From DATLBY01 sp035526665 (GTDB lineage Bacteria > Acidobacteriota > Terriglobia > Bryobacterales > Bryobacteraceae): DNA of 26,474 nucleotides. The translations under genes and the position numbers were made by a program. The notes under the pieces are model-generated. The model saw only the letters and a program-made list of their open reading frames with translations, was not told where the DNA came from and did not search any database. Positions 21,896-26,474 of this stretch are shown here, piece after piece. The stretch's first letter is position 1. Each line of letters begins with the position of its first letter. The stretch spans positions 1 to 26,474 of the forward strand of contig DATLBY010000209.1 in assembly GCA_035526665.1 (NCBI GenBank), read 5' to 3'.

Positions 21896-24800
21896 CTACC
21901 AGGTCATTCGCAGCCCAAACTGCAGTGCGCGTGAGCCATTGCCGGACACAGAGGAATCGATAATGCCGGTGGAGCTGTCGGGCGTCTTCGGAATTCCCGG
22001 CATATTGAAGACATTGAAGAAGTCGATATTCAATCGGAAGAATAGTCGCTCCGTTACCGGAATCACTTTGAACAGTGAAGCGTTCTGATACCAGTTATTC
22101 AGTCCGAGGAAGTTCTGATTTTTCCAGGGATTCAAACCGTCGTCAAACGTGGTCCGCTGCAGGCTCCCGTTCTTCATGGGTACAAAAACGGTGTTGCTGT
22201 CGTAGAAGGGGAAGTTCGGATCACTGGAGTTGCCGCCGTTAGCAGGCGTGGTGATCAGCGGTGTGTGCGAGGGTTTGTAGTTCGCCGGTACACCCATGAC
22301 ACCGTTGGGACGGCCTTGCGCGTCGGTGCTGTTGATGCGATTCGCCGGAATATATCCGTTGTAGTAGAGATAGCCGTCGAAACAGACGCCGCTACGGCAG
22401 TCCTGAATCGGGTACTTGGTGCCATAAATCTCCACCTTATTCGGGAATGCCCAATCCGTGGCCGGCAACTGCCACCAACTGCTGGAGATCCCGCCTTGTC
22501 CGGCGATTTGCCAGCCGCCAACCACACGGTCCAGAACGCCTCCGGCGTTGGAAAGGAATCGCTTGCCCTTTCCGAACGGGAGATCCGCTATCCAGTTCCA
22601 TTTGGTGCTGTGCTTCGGAATTTCGGTGTCGCGGCGATAGAAAAGCAAACGAGCGCGCGCATTGTTGTCTTGCGGAACCGCGCCGGGAAGGTAGATGTTC
22701 GACGGAGTCAAATTGTCATCCTCCCAACCGCTGCCGCCAGCCTTCAAAGTATTGCTGAGGACGTAGTAGATCTGATACCCGAAGCCTTTGGAATACCGGC
22801 GCTGCAGCTCTACCTGAAAATTCTGGGAGTTGGACCAGCCAGTCTTCTGGTACTCTTCGATGTTGCCAAAAACGGTGGTCTCGAAGCCCCGGGTCGCCGT
22901 GCCCGAGAAAGTTCCGGTCGGACGAGCTACGCCCTGGGTGGTAAACCAGACGTAATCGGAAGGCGATTGGTTGTAGGAGTAGTACATGTCGAGCCGGGAA
23001 CCGTGCGTGCCGACGTAACCGAATCGCAACAGCGTATTCTCCAGCACCTCGCGCTCAAAGGTCATGTTCCATTCATGGGCCCTGGAGGTAGGCTGGTCCG
23101 GATTGAAATAACTGGTTAGAAACGAGCCGCGGCTAACTCCACCGGGCTTGCTGATGTCGAGCACATCCTTGCTGTTGACGCCGGCGATCACCTGCGGAAC
23201 CGAGCGCAAGCCATAATTTGGAAGCTGGTCAGGAGCCTGCGCCGAGTCTGAAAGCGAAGCCGTAAAACGCGCCGTTGTGGGCGGGTTCTGGCGCATGCGA
23301 GCGTTGAAATCACGCAGGGGCATGGGATAGCCGTAGATACCGTATCCGCCGCGAACTACAAAAGGACGGTGCCCCTCGGTAATTTTATAAGCGAAGCCTA
23401 AGCGAGGGTTGAAGTCCCACTTATTCAGGTTGATCAGGTTTTTGGGAAGACCAACGTCCTCCGGCCGGACGAACTTCAATCCGAGATCGGTGTAAATCTT
23501 GGTAATGGCGGGCGTGGTGGCGTTCTCGCGGTACATGGTTTCGAAGTCCGCGCCGTTCACGAGGGCCTTCGTCTTGGGATCGAAGCCCGTCAGGATATTG
23601 TTGTTTTCGCGGATAGGTCCATAGATCTCCCAACGAACGCCCAAGTTCAAAGTGAGCCGCGAGTTTACCTTGAAATTGTCCTGGAAATAAGTGGACAACT
23701 CGGTGTCATGCAAGTCGTACCACTTCCGGACGAACTGTGCGGAGTAACTGCCGGCGACTCCCAGGAAGAGGTTGGCCGCATCATGCCCGGTGAAAGGCAC
23801 GGCTCCATAGGTAGAACCGGAGGTGGGATCGTAAAGCGCCGTGGCCCGGCTGCTGAACGCGTGCGCGCCTTGCACCTGCTGCTGATCCGGCAGGACGTTC
23901 ATTTTTTCGTAGCGAAAGCGCCCGCCGAACATGAATTCATGGCGGCCGTGCATTTTGGTCAGGTTTTCGTCCAGGTTATATACATGGATGATGCTGTTGC
24001 GCCGGTTGGCAGCGGTGATATATTCCATGCCCAGTCCGGTACTGGTGATGTTGGCGAAGCCGTATTCGTCAAACGGATTCGGGAGCCCCAGCTTGGTGGC
24101 CCATTTCTGATCGTCCCCCACGTTGACAAAATTCAAGTCCTCCACGCCGACCGTGAACGACATTTCGCTGAATAAGGTGGGGCTGAAGGTGCGAGTCCAG
24201 TTCACTACGCCGGTGTCGTCGCGGATGGGACGGAAGGTGCCATTGGCCGCAAAGTCCAGAGTGGTCGGAGAGTTGTTATTCCCCGACTGCGCATAGGTAT
24301 CGCGGACGCCGTGGGAATAGCGAAAGAAGAGCTGATCCTTATCCGACAAGCGATGGTCGATCCGCGTAGTGGCAGTCCATTCCAAGCGGTTGTTGGCGGC
24401 CTGATAGACATAGTTGTCGGCAATCAGCGGATTCACCAGCGGCTCGGTGGGGAGCGGCGTCACGCTGTAAAGATACTTGGCGAGCGGGCTCATGCGCGCG
24501 ATCGGAATCTGATTGTTGATGAAAGGCTGCCTGCTCCAGTTGGCATCCGTGCTCATCGGGTCGTAGAGCGTGAAGCGGCGGCCGGCGCTGTCCACCAGGC
24601 CGCTGAAATCGCCCTGCCGCATGGCCGCGGTAGGAACTCGCGCGCGCTTGGTGGTAGCGCTGAGGCTGCGGAATGCTTCATACGCCGTGAAGAAGAAGGT
24701 CCGATTCTTTCCGTTGTAGACCTTGGGGATAATGATCGGAGCTCCGCCCGAGGCGCCGAACTCGTTTCTTACCAGGTGGGGCGGGCGGCTCCACTTATCC

Positions 24801-25567
24801 TGGCGAGCGCGGGCGACACCGAAGCCCAGGTTATTGTTCCGTACTATTTCAAAGAGAGATCCGTGGAACTGATTGGTGCCGGCGCGGGTGGTCACCATGA
24901 CAGTACCGGGCCTGTTCATCTTGGCGGACGAGTTGTTCGTCTCCACACGGAACTCTTCTATGGTGTCCATACCTGGTGGACGTCCGGCAATCTCTCCGAC
25001 ATCGCGATTGCCGAGCACCGCGCCATCCTGCAGAAACTCGACGCCCCACTTCAGCCCCCAGACGCGAGGAGAGGCCGAAGCACCCTCCACACCGGGAACC
25101 GTTTGGGTCACCAGCGACTGGAACATGCGGCCGCTGATGGGCAATTGGTCGAGGCGCGCGCGATCGGTGACTGACCCGAGCGTAGCGCTGGTAGTGGTCA
25201 CCAGAGGAGCCACGTTGGATGCGACGACGACCTCAGTGGCTGTAGAGCCGATCCGAAGGGCAGCGTCTACTACGGCTGTCGCTCCGCTCTGCAGGAGGAA
25301 TGAGCCTTTGTATTTCTCCATTCCAGCGGATTCAATGACAACTTCATACTGGCCGATCTGCACCGCGGGAAAGACATAGAGGCCGGCCTCATTCGTCGTG
25401 GTGGTGTACTGACGCGAGGTTTCCACGTGCACGACATCCACTTTTGCTCCCGGAACCGAACTGCCGGAAGCGTCGGTGACGGTGCCCTGAATTTTCCCGG
25501 TACCGGTCTGAGCGAGCGAGAGCTGCACGAAGACAAAAAGAGACGCCAACAGAACCCTGAATTTCAT
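21896..25567 (-). CDS. Oar-like TonB-dependent receptor (largest of the window)
   Basis: 1223 residues from the ATG at 25567. This start is chosen because it opens directly on a signal peptide (MKFRVLLASLFVFVQLSLA); an in-frame GTG at 25606 would add 13 residues before it. The CarboxypepD_reg-like domain covers about 22-100 (TGKIQGTVTDASGSSVPGAKV to GQYEVVIESAGMEKYKG). The plug follows with RLDQLPISGRMFQSLVTQT, TIEEFRVETNNSSAKMNRPG and VTTRAGTNQFHGSLFEI. The barrel contains TYFQDNFKVNSRLTLNLGVRWE and ends ALQFGLRMTW. A Cys pair (DCRSGVC, around 22390-22405) is probably a disulfide in an outer loop. No Shine-Dalgarno precedes the ATG; a TATACT box 9 nt away may give a near-leaderless mRNA. It lies between the DUF1080 and oxidoreductase genes. 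Confidence 0.93.
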   Translation of the reverse strand: MKFRVLLASLFVFVQLSLAQTGTGKIQGTVTDASGSSVPGAKVDVVHVETSRQYTTTTNEAGLYVFPAVQIGQYEVVIESAGMEKYKGSFLLQSGATAVVDAALRIGSTATEVVVASNVAPLVTTTSATLGSVTDRARLDQLPISGRMFQSLVTQTVPGVEGASASPRVWGLKWGVEFLQDGAVLGNRDVGEIAGRPPGMDTIEEFRVETNNSSAKMNRPGTVMVTTRAGTNQFHGSLFEIVRNNNLGFGVARARQDKWSRPPHLVRNEFGASGGAPIIIPKVYNGKNRTFFFTAYEAFRSLSATTKRARVPTAAMRQGDFSGLVDSAGRRFTLYDPMSTDANWSRQPFINNQIPIARMSPLAKYLYSVTPLPTEPLVNPLIADNYVYQAANNRLEWTATTRIDHRLSDKDQLFFRYSHGVRDTYAQSGNNNSPTTLDFAANGTFRPIRDDTGVVNWTRTFSPTLFSEMSFTVGVEDLNFVNVGDDQKWATKLGLPNPFDEYGFANITSTGLGMEYITAANRRNSIIHVYNLDENLTKMHGRHEFMFGGRFRYEKMNVLPDQQQVQGAHAFSSRATALYDPTSGSTYGAVPFTGHDAANLFLGVAGSYSAQFVRKWYDLHDTELSTYFQDNFKVNSRLTLNLGVRWEIYGPIRENNNILTGFDPKTKALVNGADFETMYRENATTPAITKIYTDLGLKFVRPEDVGLPKNLINLNKWDFNPRLGFAYKITEGHRPFVVRGGYGIYGYPMPLRDFNARMRQNPPTTARFTASLSDSAQAPDQLPNYGLRSVPQVIAGVNSKDVLDISKPGGVSRGSFLTSYFNPDQPTSRAHEWNMTFEREVLENTLLRFGYVGTHGSRLDMYYSYNQSPSDYVWFTTQGVARPTGTFSGTATRGFETTVFGNIEEYQKTGWSNSQNFQVELQRRYSKGFGYQIYYVLSNTLKAGGSGWEDDNLTPSNIYLPGAVPQDNNARARLLFYRRDTEIPKHSTKWNWIADLPFGKGKRFLSNAGGVLDRVVGGWQIAGQGGISSSWWQLPATDWAFPNKVEIYGTKYPIQDCRSGVCFDGYLYYNGYIPANRINSTDAQGRPNGVMGVPANYKPSHTPLITTPANGGNSSDPNFPFYDSNTVFVPMKNGSLQRTTFDDGLNPWKNQNFLGLNNWYQNASLFKVIPVTERLFFRLNIDFFNVFNMPGIPKTPDSSTGIIDSSVSGNGSRALQFGLRMTW

Positions 25568-25576
25568 AATAGGGAT

Positions 25577-25582
25577 AGTATA
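25577..25582 (-). promoter_or_regulatory. Possible -10 box before the 1223-residue receptor
   Basis: TATACT on the minus strand ends 9 nt before the ATG at 25567. A start about 7 nt downstream would leave only 2-3 nt of leader, matching the lack of a ribosome binding site. No good -35 at normal spacing: TTGTGG is 20 nt away. The receptor could also be read from the DUF1080 transcript, 63 bp upstream. Confidence 0.25.
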
Positions 25583-25630
25583 CGTAATCGAGGCGCATGG
25601 CGCCACAAGCTATCGCGGTTGGCCTGGAAA

Positions 25631-26383
25631 TTAAAACGTTTTGATCCGGATATTCCGTGATTCAATCTTCATCCCCGTGGTGGTCACGTGCAGCTGGATG
25701 CCGATTTTGCCGTCCATTTTCCGGCCGGCCTTATCGTCGTCGATCAAAATACTCATCACGCTGCCGTTGATTAATTGAATCAGGGTGTTGCCGCGCGCGA
25801 TGATATGCAGGTCGTTCCAGTCGTCATTTTTGATGAGGCTTTTGAGCTGATCCGAATTGCCGGTGCTCCCGACTGCGCCTGATTTCTTTCCATCGGCTAC
25901 ATAGGCAATCTGGCCCCGCAAGGTCAGAAATCCACGGCCCCGCTCCTCATAAATCTGCCCGGTGTACTGTTGCTGGGCGTCGATATCCGCCTGATAGCCT
26001 TTCAGTACCCATTTATTCACTTCCGGCATTTCGACACTGCGATACTGAATGCCGCTATTGCCGCCGGTGAGTTTGTATTGGAGTTTTAGTTCGAAATCCG
26101 AAGGGGCGCCGCCCGTCCATATACAGAAGATATTTTGTTTTGGCTGGCGGTCTGCCTTGGTCTCGCCGACGATGGCGCCACCCTCGACGCGCCAGAACCC
26201 CGGATCGCAGTCCCAGTTTTTCAACGACTTGCCGTCGAAGATCTGCTGGAAGCCGGACTCTTCCAGCGGCGGCACCGCGGGACCACGCGGACGTGCGGGG
26301 GGCTGGGCGCACAATGCGGCGGCCAGCGTCAGGAGGAATGCGGCCCGGCTCGCGGGCACAGTGTGGATCGTTCGAAATAGCAT
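25631..26383 (-). CDS. Secreted DUF1080 (3-keto-disaccharide hydrolase-like) protein
   Basis: 250 residues from the ATG at 26383, which has GGAG 6 nt upstream; an ATG four codons earlier (26395) lacks such a site. Signal peptide through about residue 27 (RAAFLLTLAAALCAQ). A Pro/Arg-rich linker (PPARPRGPAVPP) precedes a canonical DUF1080 domain: FQQIFDGKSLKNWD, FWRVEGGAIVGET, FELKLQYKLTGGNSGIQYRS, then VNKWVLKGYQADIDAQQQYTG, NDWNDLHIIARGNTLIQLING and a final IESRNIRIKTF (approximate readings). Length and motif order fit the single-domain family members. It is followed by a receptor and a Tat-type oxidoreductase on the same strand, the gene partnership expected for a 3-keto-glycoside pathway. 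Confidence 0.9.
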   Translation of the reverse strand: MLFRTIHTVPASRAAFLLTLAAALCAQPPARPRGPAVPPLEESGFQQIFDGKSLKNWDCDPGFWRVEGGAIVGETKADRQPKQNIFCIWTGGAPSDFELKLQYKLTGGNSGIQYRSVEMPEVNKWVLKGYQADIDAQQQYTGQIYEERGRGFLTLRGQIAYVADGKKSGAVGSTGNSDQLKSLIKNDDWNDLHIIARGNTLIQLINGSVMSILIDDDKAGRKMDGKIGIQLHVTTTGMKIESRNIRIKTF

Positions 26384-26396
26384 GTGGACTCCCATT

Positions 26397-26474
26397 TCAG
26401 GATTGCCGTACTTTCACCCAACTGCGATCCGCGGCGGACTGCAGCACTGCCCCGGTCACGTAATCGGTGAGCAG
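26397..26474 (-). CDS. C-terminal end of an upstream gene, perhaps another Gfo/Idh/MocA oxidoreductase
   Basis: From the right edge the minus strand reads 25 codons (LLTDYVTGAVLQSAAD, then RSWVKVRQS) to a TGA at 26397-26399, 13 bp before the DUF1080 start. The helix TDYVTGAVLQSAA resembles the last helix of Gfo/Idh/MocA oxidoreductases, but the piece is too short for a firm call. Close spacing suggests the same operon as the DUF1080 gene. Confidence 0.45.
   Translation of the reverse strand: MLTDYVTGAVLQSAADRSWVKVRQS

Noticed and set aside
24311..25174. 287-codon open frame antisense to the largest receptor
   Set aside because: Fully inside the plug/barrel coding region of a clear receptor; no independent start signal or domain.

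Overview
The window looks like chromosome from a GC-rich member of the Acidobacteriota, most like the Bryobacteraceae / 'Candidatus Solibacter' group. The inference rests on gene content, not on a marker gene. It has four very large Oar-like TonB-dependent outer-membrane receptors with no SusD partner, three DUF1080 (3-keto-disaccharide hydrolase) proteins, two Tat-exported Gfo/Idh/MocA oxidoreductases and a VWFA protein of the acidobacterial type. I see no rRNA, tRNA, CRISPR array, IS element or phage gene.

Layout. 1-982 (-): 5' part of a SnoaL-like + DUF1080 secreted protein, running off the left edge. 1131-3610 (+): a PhnD-like periplasmic binding protein translationally coupled (GTGA overlap) to a membrane histidine kinase, with an inverted repeat in front. 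8154-3619 (-): a tight three-gene operon of a short TonB-receptor-like barrel, a VWFA protein and a coiled-coil lipoprotein. 8284-8895 (+): a small DUF1080 protein ending at a strong bidirectional hairpin. 12257-8964 (-): a full-length Oar-like receptor. 13839-12445 (-): a tandemly duplicated PAP2/vanadium-haloperoxidase-like protein. 14156-14844 (+): a VapBC toxin-antitoxin pair. 15000-20613 (+): oxidoreductase, receptor, membrane acyltransferase. 26474-20627 (-): end of an unknown gene, DUF1080, receptor, oxidoreductase. The last two units converge.

How the parts may work together. The right half reads as a glycan/glycoside scavenging region: receptors bring ligands across the outer membrane, Tat-exported oxidoreductases could oxidise sugars in the periplasm, and DUF1080 proteins could cleave 3-keto-glycosides. 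The acyltransferase (HGSNAT/DUF5009 type) could acetylate an amino sugar at the inner membrane. The left half is more about sensing (binding protein + kinase) and an envelope operon of unknown role.

The least explained items are the short receptor/VWFA/coiled-coil operon, the PAP2 tandem protein whose first half lacks the catalytic histidine, and a recurring TANNNT box 6-9 nt before start codons that lack a clear Shine-Dalgarno site, which suggests leaderless mRNAs.
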